Shown here: positions 7,958-14,625 of the stretch, piece by piece
Position numbering within the stretch: the stretch's first letter is position 1
Layout of the letters: the number at the start of each line of letters is the position of its first letter
DNA from: a bacterium OL-1
Lineage (GTDB): Bacteria; Actinomycetota; Coriobacteriia; Coriobacteriales; Atopobiaceae
NCBI GenBank assembly: GCA_000752675.2
Contig: LM994626.1
Span: forward strand, 224,160 to 256,445
Direction: 5' to 3'
DNA length: 32,286 nt
Notes under the pieces: model-generated
What the model was told of the DNA's origin: nothing
Database searches by the model: none
The model's input: the letters and a program-made list of their open reading frames with translations, nothing else
Translations under genes and position numbers: made by a program

Positions 7958-8271
7958 GAGGCGTTGCCGCCTTCGGTGGCGCCCTGTGCGTTGGCAGACG
8001 CGTCCTCCTTGGGCGCGGAAGCATTCTCGGGCGCATCGGCTGTCTTCTCGCCAGGCGTGCCGTCGTCGGCGAGCATGGCCTTCTCCTCGGGCGAGAAGTC
8101 CGTAGCATCGACGAGCTCGACGGCCTTCGAGCCCAGCGCAATGGCCTCGTCGAAGAGGTCGAGTGAGCGCTCGAGAGAGACGTCGCGGTCGCGCACGGCA
8201 CCCACGATGTCGTCGAGCCGCCGCGTGATCTGGTCGAAGCTCTGGTACTGGGAGACGTCGGGCTTAGCCAT
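7954..8271 (-). CDS. xseB: Exodeoxyribonuclease VII small subunit
   Basis: Small subunit that binds the long coiled coil of XseA in exonuclease VII, a single-strand-specific nuclease. The first 70 residues match the family (SFDQITRRLDDIVGAVRDRDVSLERSLDLFDEAIAL, described here by position 11-46), a two-helix hairpin. A low-complexity Ala/Glu/Asn tail brings it to 105 residues, longer than the usual 60-80. The ATG at 8271 lies 2 nt after the nusB stop. The large subunit xseA, often adjacent, is not in the window. Confidence 0.88.
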   Translation of the reverse strand: MAKPDVSQYQSFDQITRRLDDIVGAVRDRDVSLERSLDLFDEAIALGSKAVELVDATDFSPEEKAMLADDGTPGEKTADAPENASAPKEDASANAQGATEGGNAS

Positions 8272-8273
8272 GG

Positions 8274-8873
8274 CTACTCCGCGGTGTCGTCCGCGACGGG
8301 GGCGTCGTCCACGGCGTCAGCAGCGGCAGGCGCCTCGGTAAGGGGCTCCTCGTCCCTCTCGTCGGCGGCAAAAGCCTCGTCCGTCTCGTCTGTCGCCTCA
8401 TCTGCCTGCGACTTTGTGGCCGCATGGAGCACCTGGCGGGCCTTCTCGTACACGTCGACACCAGCGTTCACGTCTGCGGCGATGCTGCCCAGAACGCCGT
8501 TGATAAAGCGCGGGGACTCGTCGGTACCAAAGGCCTTGGCAAGCTCCACGGCCTCGTCGATGGCCACGGCCACCGTGATGTCGTCCTCCTCGATCATCTC
8601 GTAGAGGGCAAGGCGCAGGATGTTGCGGTCCACGACGGGCATGCGGGAGAGGCTCCAGCTTGCAGAGCTGGCACGAATCACGGCGTCGATGGCATAACGG
8701 CGCGAGTCAACTCCCAGGGCGAGCTCCTGACCATACGGGTCGAGCGGACCATCACTTATCGCGTAGTCTCCCGAGAGCACCTCCTCCACCGTGCGATTGT
8801 TGATATCGGCCTGGAAGAGGAGCTGTAGGGCTTGGGCGCGAGCAAGGGTGCGCCCTCCAAAGCGACCGGACAC
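8274..8873 (-). CDS. nusB: Transcription antitermination factor NusB
   Basis: Binds boxA RNA with NusE (ribosomal protein S10) in rRNA antitermination. The all-helical NusB domain spans about 1-145, with family motifs GRTLARAQALQLLFQ near the start, VVDRNILRLALYEM in the middle and AVELAKAFGTDESPRFINGVLG near its end. A further 50 residues form an acidic Ala/Asp/Glu tail not typical of NusB. I chose the GTG at 8873 because AAGGAG lies 4 nt upstream and it directly follows the asp23 stop; a longer reading from 8903 would overlap asp23 by 29 nt. Total 199 residues. Confidence 0.94.
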   Translation of the reverse strand: MSGRFGGRTLARAQALQLLFQADINNRTVEEVLSGDYAISDGPLDPYGQELALGVDSRRYAIDAVIRASSASWSLSRMPVVDRNILRLALYEMIEEDDITVAVAIDEAVELAKAFGTDESPRFINGVLGSIAADVNAGVDVYEKARQVLHAATKSQADEATDETDEAFAADERDEEPLTEAPAAADAVDDAPVADDTAE

Positions 8874-8874
8874 G

Positions 8875-9237
8875 TTACTCCTTGGGGAAGACGAGGCTGT
8901 CAATGCAGACGTCCACGGCGGTCACGCCAACACCCACCTGCTCGGTGATGGCGTTCGCGACCTCGCTGCGGACGTCAGCCGCGAGCTTGGTGAACGGGTA
9001 GCCGTAGAAGACGGCGAGATGCACGCAGATGCGCAGGCCACCATCCTCGACGGAAGACTCGACGGCGGATTCGGGCGCAACCGAGTTGCTGGTAAAGACG
9101 TTGATAAGGCTCGAGGTGATGTCGTTGCCACCCACGGAGGCAACGCCCTCGACGCGCTTGGCGGCGAGAGAGACGACGGTGGAGATGACTCGCTTGGAAA
9201 TGCCGATGCCAGAAACGTAGAGCTCGCTTTCGGCCAT
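8875..9237 (-). CDS. Asp23/Gls24 family envelope stress response protein
   Basis: The 120-residue protein matches the Asp23/Gls24 (DUF322, YqhY-like) family: an early SGIGISKRVISTVVSLAA segment, then VEGVASVGG, and the C-terminal LAVFYGYPFTKLAADV and V-rich strand typical of the fold. Members are small cytoplasmic or membrane-anchored proteins; YqhY-type members are linked to fatty acid synthesis control, while Asp23 anchors at the membrane. No membrane segment is present here. The ATG at 9237 has AAGGAGG 7 nt upstream. It is the first gene of an operon running through nusB, xseB, tlyA, nadK, recN and the PARG gene. An asp23-nusB pairing is common in Gram-positive bacteria. Confidence 0.88.
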   Translation of the reverse strand: MAESELYVSGIGISKRVISTVVSLAAKRVEGVASVGGNDITSSLINVFTSNSVAPESAVESSVEDGGLRICVHLAVFYGYPFTKLAADVRSEVANAITEQVGVGVTAVDVCIDSLVFPKE

Positions 9238-9314
9238 AGGTGGCCCTCCTTGTGCTCGGTTCGTTGCCGCCACACGACGGGCGTTCTTGTCCGCCGCAGA
9301 CCCCAAACACTGCC

Positions 9315-9320
9315 AGTATA
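9315..9320 (-). promoter_or_regulatory. Candidate -10 box for the asp23 operon
   Basis: TATACT on the minus strand, about 78 nt before the asp23 start, within the decamer GTCTATACTG. The same decamer precedes efp at 10036-10045. No canonical -35 is visible upstream. Confidence 0.45.
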
Positions 9321-9346
9321 GACGTTGCCGGCCCTTGGGACGCAGA

Positions 9347-9374
9347 CGCCCGCGCGGCAGTGGCCACGCGGGCG
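9347..9374 (-). terminator. Hairpin between efp and the asp23 operon
   Basis: CGCCCGCG (9347-9354) pairs with CGCGGGCG (9367-9374), with extra GGC/GCC pairing inside. It lies 43 nt after the efp stop. No T-run follows on the minus strand, so it is a weak or Rho-assisted terminator at best. Confidence 0.35.
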
Positions 9375-9416
9375 CGTGTGCGGTTAAGATGGCGCCGACA
9401 GTGCCTGCGCTACTTG

Positions 9417-9980
9417 CTAGACGCGCGCGACAAACTTGCCGTCGCGGGTGTCGACCTTGATCTTCTCGCCCTGGTTGAGATACATGGGGACCTGGATGGT
9501 TGCGCCGGTCTCGATGACGGCAGGCTTGGTGCCACCCTGGACGGTGTCGCCCTTGAAGCCAGGATCGGTCTGGGTGATCTCGACCTCGATGAAGGTAGGC
9601 GGCTGCACCGCGTACAGAACGTCGTTGGCGTACTGGAGAAGGCAGATGTCGTTCTCCTTGAGGAACTTGTCGTTATCACCGATGAGCGCCCTGTCAACGG
9701 GGATCTGCTCGTAGGTCTCGGTGTCCATGAACCAGAAGGAGGTACCGTCGTCGTAGAGGTACTGCATCTCGCGGGTGCGCATGTCAACGCTCTCGAACTT
9801 GGCGGACTGCTGGAAGTTCTCCTCGTTCACGCGGCCAGTGCGGATGTCGCGGTACTTGGTGCGAACGTAGGTGTTGCCCTTGCCAGGCTTGACGTGCTGA
9901 GCCTCGAGAATGACGCAGTCCTTGCCCTTGATGTTGACGCCAAGGCCGGCCTTGAGATCGGTGATGGAAAGTGTAGCCAC
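9417..9980 (-). CDS. efp: Elongation factor P
   Basis: Relieves ribosome stalling at polyproline stretches. The 187-residue protein has the KOW-like N-terminal domain, with K34 in HVKPGKGNTYVRTK at the position modified in many bacteria, followed by two OB-fold domains; the C-terminal signature (TGATIQVPMYLNQGEKIKVDT region) is present. The start is a GTG at 9980, supported by AAGGAG 8 nt upstream and the family N-terminus (TLSITDLKAGLGV). No EF-P lysine-modification gene is visible in the window. It appears to be transcribed alone from a TATACT promoter. In many actinobacteria efp directly follows pepQ; here the PTS block intervenes. Confidence 0.97.
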   Translation of the reverse strand: MATLSITDLKAGLGVNIKGKDCVILEAQHVKPGKGNTYVRTKYRDIRTGRVNEENFQQSAKFESVDMRTREMQYLYDDGTSFWFMDTETYEQIPVDRALIGDNDKFLKENDICLLQYANDVLYAVQPPTFIEVEITQTDPGFKGDTVQGGTKPAVIETGATIQVPMYLNQGEKIKVDTRDGKFVARV

Positions 9981-10036
9981 GAAAAGGTCTCCTTCTCCCT
10001 TGCCCGGGAACACCGGGCATTTTCGTACGGCGGTAC

Positions 10037-10042
10037 AGTATA
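10037..10042 (-). promoter_or_regulatory. efp: Candidate -10 box for efp
   Basis: TATACT on the minus strand, 57 nt before the GTG start, in the same GTCTATACTG context as the asp23 promoter. A CCCGG/CCGGG hairpin lies in the leader (about 10004-10018). The -35 is not recognisable. Confidence 0.45.
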
Positions 10043-10116
10043 GACGCCTTGGCACGGCGGCGCGACCTGCTCCGGGCGTCTTCCAAAAACGTGCAAAAAG
10101 CAAGCGCAAGCAGCCC

Positions 10117-10260
10117 GGTCTTTGGTGGACGCCCGAAGGCGCGTTTTAGCAGCAAGTGCGTACGAAACCGCTGCTGCGGCGTCGTTTTGACGCCCGATGA
10201 GCCGTTGCCGCAGCAAACATGCATGAAAGCCCCCCTCGGGCGCCCAAATCTCGCCCGAGG
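10117..10260. repeat. Hairpin array A: three units with 61-nt period
   Basis: Core 17-mers start at 10117 (GGTCTTTGGTGGACGCC, degenerate), 10178 (GGCGTCGTTTTGACGCC) and 10239 (GGCGCCCAAATCTCGCC), exactly 61 nt apart. The 44-nt connectors carry AGCAGCAAGTGCGTACG and GCAGCAAACATGCATG at equivalent positions. The third hairpin extends to a 9-bp stem CCTCGGGCG/CGCCCGAGG. Related arrays lie at 14397-14667 and 28616-28815. Confidence 0.75.
10226..10260 (-). terminator. Terminator-like hairpin after the DUF956 pair
   Basis: CCTCGGGCG (10234-10242) and CGCCCGAGG (10252-10260) form a 9-bp stem with a 9-nt loop. On the minus strand it is followed by GGGGCTTTC, a short T-run. It is the unit of array A nearest to the upstream gene. 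Confidence 0.5.
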
Positions 10261-10297
10261 CCCCTTTCCCATTGCGTTGCGCCCGCAGGCGCAGGGG

Positions 10298-10642
10298 CTA
10301 CCCGGCAGCGTTCACGTCGACGAGACGATCGCGTCCCACGTGTGCCGCAATCGTCCGCAGGACACCGAGGGAATCAGCCGCTATCATCACCGCACACTCC
10401 CCCGTCACAGTCTCGACGGTAAGGCTGCGCACGTGCTCACGCACGATGTCGCAGCGCACTTCGTCGACGTCTTCCCACCTCACCTGGGTTCTGCCGCGTG
10501 CGGGGTCCTCTGGGACAAAGTCGATGCCCGTCTCGCCCAGCTCCCACGTCCCGGGCCTGGGAAGCGGTCCCTGCAGCAGGTTGCCACGGGTCGTGAGCTC
10601 TGTCTGCGCGTTAAGCGCACGAGAGGTGCGAGGCGCGATCAT
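10298..10642 (-). CDS. Divergent DUF956-like protein
   Basis: A 114-residue protein that I read as a diverged paralogue of the DUF956 protein encoded just upstream. Shared positions include a G-x-L start near ELTTRGNLLQG, the strand RTQVRWEDVDEVRCDIV (compare YIQIPWDEVDYVSASVI in the neighbour), a V-x-T-x-G turn and the end VLRTIAAHVGRDRLV (compare CLRAIREHVPAERLL). Overall identity is low, so the assignment is inference from pattern. The ATG at 10642 follows the neighbour's stop by one base, so the two genes are cotranslated. There is no signal peptide or membrane segment. A role with the PTS is suggested only by position. Confidence 0.65.
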   Translation of the reverse strand: MIAPRTSRALNAQTELTTRGNLLQGPLPRPGTWELGETGIDFVPEDPARGRTQVRWEDVDEVRCDIVREHVRSLTVETVTGECAVMIAADSLGVLRTIAAHVGRDRLVDVNAAG

Positions 10643-10643
10643 G

Positions 10644-11033
10644 CTAGTGCCCCAGGCGACCGACGGTATTGTTCCACAGGCCCTTGGCACCGGCGCCAAC
10701 CACCTGGAAGAACGAGGGCGAGCGCAGGAGACGCTCGGCGGGAACGTGCTCGCGGATGGCGCGCAGACACGCCTTGTTGTCGCCGGTCGAGAAGGTAAAG
10801 TGACGGCCGTCCTTCACGAAGATGGCAAAGCGGGGAATCGTCTTCTTCGCAATAACCGACGCCGAGACGTAATCGACCTCGTCCCAGGGAATCTGGATGT
10901 AGTCCTCGACGTTCTTCTCGTTGTAGTACTCGAAGGCCACGTCGCCCAGCATCACGTTTCCGCCGGAAGTGAGCCCGTCGAGGTTGGTCGCACGGTCCGT
11001 GTAGTCGACCTTCGTGTTCTGAGACTGCGCCAT
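10644..11033 (-). CDS. DUF956 family protein (ManO-like)
   Basis: A 129-residue protein matching DUF956, a family found almost only beside mannose-class PTS operons and called ManO in some lactic acid bacteria. Visible features: the early segment KVDYTDRATNLDGLTSGGNVMLGD, the strand YIQIPWDEVDYVSASV, a basic turn (AKKTIPRFAIFVKDGRHF region) and a C-terminal helix ending near AERLLRSPSFF. The fold resembles a small PH-like beta barrel; function is not established, though a regulatory role in mannose PTS expression is proposed for the family. The ATG at 11033 has GAGGAGGG 9 nt upstream. A terminator separates it from the IID gene, so its level may be set by read-through. Confidence 0.85.
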   Translation of the reverse strand: MAQSQNTKVDYTDRATNLDGLTSGGNVMLGDVAFEYYNEKNVEDYIQIPWDEVDYVSASVIAKKTIPRFAIFVKDGRHFTFSTGDNKACLRAIREHVPAERLLRSPSFFQVVGAGAKGLWNNTVGRLGH

Positions 11034-11102
11034 GTGGTGGCACCCTCCTCGATTCCGTACTACAGGCAACGGCGATAACAGCCGCCGCACCCTTCCCCCA
11101 AC

Positions 11103-11144
11103 AAAAACGGGGCCGCACCCCACCAGCGTAGCAGGATGCGGCCC
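11103..11144 (-). terminator. Rho-independent terminator between IID and DUF956
   Basis: GGGCCGCA (11110-11117) pairs with TGCGGCCC (11137-11144), extended by CC/GG beyond one mismatch. On the minus strand the stem is followed by GTTTTTGTTG. It should stop most transcripts after IID. Confidence 0.85.
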
Positions 11145-11196
11145 ACAGTATGCGCCATTCTCGTCGACGCGACGTCCGGATGCCCGGAGCAGAAGC

Positions 11197-12129
11197 CTAG
11201 AGCAGGCCGATGAGGCGGCCGACGATGCCCACGCCAAAGAGGGCGAGGATGATGACGATCGGCGAGACGTTCTTCTTCAGCAGCTTGCACACGAACAGCG
11301 TGAGGGCCACGGCTGCGAGGCCGGGGATCAGGGAGTCGAGGTTCTGCTGGAGGGTGGTGACCTTCATCTGGTCAAGGCCGTTGGCACCGAGCGAGGCGTA
11401 CTGCGCGAGCGCGCTCTTGATGCCCTCGGCATCGCCGGTGATGGTCGACCAGTCAATGTAGGCACCAGCCTGCTGCTGAATCGTGGAGACAACCGGCTTG
11501 AAGCTGATGGTGACCCAGCGCTCGACCAGAGCACCAATGACGAACATACCAAGGATGGAAGCGCCCTCGGTGATCTTGCCAAGCTTGCCACCCGAGAGGT
11601 CCTTCGAGATGTCGGCACCGGCCCTGTAGCCAGCCTCCTGGGTGTACCAGAGGAATGCAAGACGGATGACGTTCCAGAGCACGAAGAACAGGATGGGGCC
11701 AAGCGGAGAGCCGCCCAGTGCCAGGGAGGCACCAAGGGCACCCAGCAGCGGGCGCACCGTATACCAGAAGACAGGGTCGCCGACGCCGGCGAGAGGACCC
11801 ATCATACCAACCTTGACGCCCTGGATGGTGACGTCGTCGATGGGCTCGCCGTTGGCGCGGCCCTCCTCGAGGGCGAGGGTGACGCCGATGACGGGGGCAG
11901 AGACGTACGGGTGCGTGTTGTAGAACTCGAGGTGACGCTTCAGAGCCGCGATCTGGTCATCCCTGTTGGGATAGAGCTTCTTGATCGCAGGGATCATGGA
12001 GTAGCACCAGCCGCCGTTCTGCATACGCTCGTAGTTCCACGAGCCCTGCAGATACTGGTGACGGTTGAAGACCGCAAGGCGATCCTGCTTGGTAAGGTGG
12101 ATGCCCTTCTCCTGAATCTCTTCTGCCAT
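11197..12129 (-). CDS. PTS mannose-family transporter subunit IID
   Basis: Membrane subunit that, with IIC, moves mannose-class sugars during phosphotransferase uptake. The 310 residues match the EIID family: an N-terminal cytoplasmic segment (LTKQDRLAVFNRHQYLQGSWNYERMQ and GWCYSMIPAIKKLY), HLEFYNTHPYVSAPVIGVTLALEE, the GVKVGMMGPLAGVGDPVFW motif, and hydrophobic segments including one at the C-terminus (about 285-308). The ATG at 12129 lies 24 nt after the IIC stop, with AGGGAG upstream. It is the third gene of the IIAB-IIC-IID set. The natural substrate (mannose, glucose, fructose, amino sugar or other) cannot be told from sequence. Confidence 0.95.
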   Translation of the reverse strand: MAEEIQEKGIHLTKQDRLAVFNRHQYLQGSWNYERMQNGGWCYSMIPAIKKLYPNRDDQIAALKRHLEFYNTHPYVSAPVIGVTLALEEGRANGEPIDDVTIQGVKVGMMGPLAGVGDPVFWYTVRPLLGALGASLALGGSPLGPILFFVLWNVIRLAFLWYTQEAGYRAGADISKDLSGGKLGKITEGASILGMFVIGALVERWVTISFKPVVSTIQQQAGAYIDWSTITGDAEGIKSALAQYASLGANGLDQMKVTTLQQNLDSLIPGLAAVALTLFVCKLLKKNVSPIVIILALFGVGIVGRLIGLL

Positions 12130-12153
12130 TGCTAATCACACTCCCTTGCTAGC

Positions 12154-12969
12154 CTAGTAGTTGTCGATGATGTCGCCCAGCGGGTCGCCGGAGCCCACGG
12201 CACCGGAGCCGCCATTCTGCTTGGCGTACTCCTTGAGGCCAAGGTAGATGAAGGCCAGGGAGAGACCAATGACGCCAAGGGCGATAAGGGTGAGCTGGGA
12301 AATGGCAGCGAGAACGAAGCCGAGCGCGAAGAAGGGCCAGACCTCCTTGGTGGCCATCATGTTGATGACCATGGCGTAGCCCACGCAGCAGACCATGCCG
12401 CCGCCAACTGCCATGCCGCCAGAGAGCCAAGCGGGCATAGCGTTGAGGGCCGCGGTCACGGCGTCGCCGGGGATGAAGCAGAGGGCTGCGGCCGGGATGG
12501 CGATACGGGCACCCTGCATGCAGATTGCGACGATCTGCCAACGCTCGATGCCGGCCATGTCGTCATTCTCGGCGCACTTGTCCATGCCGTGGACCATAGC
12601 CGTTGCGATGGTGCGGCAGACCATGGTGAGGAAGAGGCCAGCGACGGACAGAGGCACGGCGACGGCGATGGAGGTAGTCATGGCCTCGGTGGGGTCGGAG
12701 CCGCCGTTGATGGCGATAACCATCAGAATGGCGGAGGCGACGGAGGCGAGAGCCGCATCAGGAGCGACGGCAGCGCCGATGTTGGCCCAACCAAGGGCAA
12801 TCATCTGAAGCGAGCCGCCCAGGAGGATTCCCTCCGCGGGGTGACCGGTCACAAGACCAATGAGCGTGCATGCGACCAGAGGCTGGTGGAACTCCCACTC
12901 GTCGAGGATGCCCTCCATGCCTGCCAGGAAGGCAACAATAATCACGAGCAAGACTGATATTGGTGACAT
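12154..12969 (-). CDS. PTS mannose/fructose/sorbose-family subunit IIC
   Basis: Sugar-binding membrane subunit of the mannose-class permease. The 271-residue protein is strongly hydrophobic with about 8-9 membrane segments. Family motifs are visible: LAGMEGILDEWEFHQPLVACTLIGLVTG (19-44, a signature of EIIC-Man), GGSLQMIALGWANIGAAVAPDAALASV in the second quarter and NGGSDP in the loop. The ATG at 12969 has AAGGAGGGG directly upstream and lies 15 nt after the IIAB stop. Length and motifs are normal. Confidence 0.95.
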   Translation of the reverse strand: MSPISVLLVIIVAFLAGMEGILDEWEFHQPLVACTLIGLVTGHPAEGILLGGSLQMIALGWANIGAAVAPDAALASVASAILMVIAINGGSDPTEAMTTSIAVAVPLSVAGLFLTMVCRTIATAMVHGMDKCAENDDMAGIERWQIVAICMQGARIAIPAAALCFIPGDAVTAALNAMPAWLSGGMAVGGGMVCCVGYAMVINMMATKEVWPFFALGFVLAAISQLTLIALGVIGLSLAFIYLGLKEYAKQNGGSGAVGSGDPLGDIIDNY

Positions 12970-12984
12970 AACCCCTCCTTATCC

Positions 12985-13998
12985 CTACTTGTTGGCTGCC
13001 TGCACGGCAAGCTCGTCCTTAGCCTTCTTAATGACGGCGTCGTAGGACTCCGCCTTGTCGGCCGGGACCTTGCGGATGTCGAACTCGACGCCCTTGGACT
13101 TGATCTTTTCGAGGGTGTCAACGTCGTCCTGGTCCATGGCGAGGGCGTTGGTCACGACGACCTTGCCCACGGAGTGAGCCATCGAGCCAAGGTTGAGCTT
13201 CTTGACGGGCACGCCGCCCTCGATGGCGCGGAGGGCGTCCTGCGGGGTCTCGAAGAGGAGCATGGCATGCGTGTTGCCAAAGCGGGGATCCTTCGCGATC
13301 TCGCAGATCTTCTTGATGGGAACCACGTGCACGTGGATTCCCGGAGGAGCCGCCTGGATAATCATGGTCTTGCGGAGCTGGTCCGAGGCAACGCCGTCGG
13401 AGCAGACAATGATGCGGTCGGGGTTGGCCGCCTTGGTCCAGGTGGTTGCAACCTGGCCGTGGAGCAGACGGGTGTCGACGCGCGCGAACACGATCTTGAT
13501 GTGCCCGTCGCCGATGACCGTTCCCTCCGGAATGGCACCTGCGGGCGCTGCAGCAGCAGCCGCTGCAGCGGCTGCGGGAGCAGCCTCCTTGGGCTCGAGC
13601 TCCTCGGGCTTGATGCGAATGCCGTTCTTTGCCTCGGTGAAGACATCCTTGGCGATGGCAGCCGCGGTTTCCTCACTCATGCGATCACCGTAGGCCTGGA
13701 TGAGCATGGGCAAGTTGAGACCCGTCACCATGACCCAGTCCTCGTGGCCCTCGCTCGCAAGCAGGCCGTTGACCTGGTTGAATGGAGTGGCGCCCCAAAG
13801 GTCGACGAAGAAGAGCACGTGCTCCTGCTCATCGAACGATGCGACGGCATCCTTCAGCTTCGCCTTGAGGTCATCGGGACCCATGTCGGGGGTCAGGGTC
13901 ACAGCAGCGACATCCTTCTGCGGCCCAAAGATCATCTGGCCGGATTCCATGATCCCCTCGGCGAACTTGCCGTGGCTGGCTAGAACGATACTGACCAT
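12985..13998 (-). CDS. PTS mannose-family IIAB fusion
   Basis: Cytoplasmic phosphate-relay protein. The IIA domain (about 1-130) has phosphorylation site H9 (ASHGKFAEG), FVDLWGATPFN at about 64-74 and GLNLPM at about 93-98. An Ala-rich linker with ten consecutive Ala (142-151) leads to the IIB domain (about 165-335), whose phosphorylation site is H180 (DTRLLHGQV). PEP-derived phosphate passes from HPr to H9, then H180, then the sugar during transport. The 337-residue length fits ManX/ManL-type fusions. The start ATG at 13998 has AAGGAGG upstream. It heads the operon behind a TATAAT promoter and a set of TTCACA half-sites. No dedicated regulator such as LevR is adjacent. Confidence 0.96.
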   Translation of the reverse strand: MVSIVLASHGKFAEGIMESGQMIFGPQKDVAAVTLTPDMGPDDLKAKLKDAVASFDEQEHVLFFVDLWGATPFNQVNGLLASEGHEDWVMVTGLNLPMLIQAYGDRMSEETAAAIAKDVFTEAKNGIRIKPEELEPKEAAPAAAAAAAAAAPAGAIPEGTVIGDGHIKIVFARVDTRLLHGQVATTWTKAANPDRIIVCSDGVASDQLRKTMIIQAAPPGIHVHVVPIKKICEIAKDPRFGNTHAMLLFETPQDALRAIEGGVPVKKLNLGSMAHSVGKVVVTNALAMDQDDVDTLEKIKSKGVEFDIRKVPADKAESYDAVIKKAKDELAVQAANK

Positions 13999-14046
13999 TC
14001 TTCCTCCTTACGCATATCTCGTACCGCCAACAGATAACGCGTCAAA

Positions 14047-14108
14047 TGTGAAGAGGCATTCACGCTTTCTTCTCCCATCCTTCATGCCTTGTTCACACCG
14101 GCTTCACA
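14047..14108 (-). promoter_or_regulatory. Four TTCACA-type half-sites in the PTS leader (candidate operator)
   Basis: TGTGAA (14047-14052) and TTCACG (14059-14064) form an inverted pair separated by 6 nt. TTCACA recurs directly at 14092-14097 and 14103-14108, the last touching the -10 box. Binding over the start region would suit repression. The factor is unknown. The sites do not match a classical cre or the -24/-12 pattern of sigma-54 promoters. Confidence 0.4.
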
Positions 14109-14136
14109 TTATAGGACATAGAAGACTTTCGTATGC
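14108..14136 (-). promoter_or_regulatory. Promoter of the PTS operon
   Basis: A perfect TATAAT (14113-14108, minus strand) lies 110 nt upstream of the IIAB start. Seventeen nt farther up is GCATAC, a poor -35, which suggests dependence on an activator. This is the best -10 box in the window. Confidence 0.6.
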
Positions 14137-14183
14137 GGGAAATATCGTTATTTAGAAAAATGGACTTGGTCGAGCAACTTCGT

Positions 14184-14195
14184 GTGTCATGACAC
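14184..14195. promoter_or_regulatory. Perfect 12-bp palindrome upstream of the PTS promoter
   Basis: GTGTCATGACAC is fully self-complementary and centred about 77 nt upstream of the -10 box, a usual place for an activator dimer. A looser GTTCA/TGAAC pair lies at about 14232-14251. The binding protein is unknown. Confidence 0.4.
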
Positions 14196-14561
14196 TTACC
14201 AGCCTGAATACTACGACCTGAAGGTAAAAGTCGTTCATACAAGTTGGTGAACGGTATCCATCGCTGGGTCTCTCGAGATGAAAATAACGAGAATCCCAAG
14301 GTCAGCGCGGGAATTTCTCCTAACGCCGTTCACCGATTTGCGTGCCGCGAACGGAGAATAGAGAGAAAGGCCAGCGACGCGACCAGCTACCGCCCACGCG
14401 CCATTTTGGCGCCCGAGGGCGCGTCCCGTACGGGATTGCATCGGGAGCCATTGCTTGGGCGTCATTCTGGCGCCCGAGGGCGCGCTATTGCGGGAATTTC
14501 GCACAAGGGGCCCCTCGGGCGCCAGAATGACGCCCAAGGGGCCCATAGCGTTTCTCATTTG

Positions 14562-14604
14562 AATCAAAATCGCCCTTCCGGCGACATTTTGTCTCCGGAA
14601 GGGC
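14562..14604 (-). terminator. Second terminator-like hairpin after the M24 peptidase
   Basis: GCCCTTCCGG (14572-14581) and CCGGAAGGGC (14595-14604) form a 10-bp perfect stem, followed on the minus strand by GATTTTGATT. It is unit 4 of array B and backs up the terminator at 14626-14667. Confidence 0.55.
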
Positions 14605-14625
14605 GTCTTTGTTGCATATGGCGAG

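Larger units (their letters stand above)
9981..10297. other. Intergenic region between the DUF956 pair and efp
   Basis: The efp leader and promoter occupy 9981-10060. The rest is mainly a three-unit hairpin array (10117-10260), the last hairpin of which also serves as a plausible terminator for the PTS/DUF956 unit. I see no gene. Confidence 0.65.

Noticed and set aside
14093-14300. 68-codon minus-strand frame upstream of the PTS operon
   Set aside because: Covers the promoter and operator-like sites, lacks an SD and has no recognisable domain.
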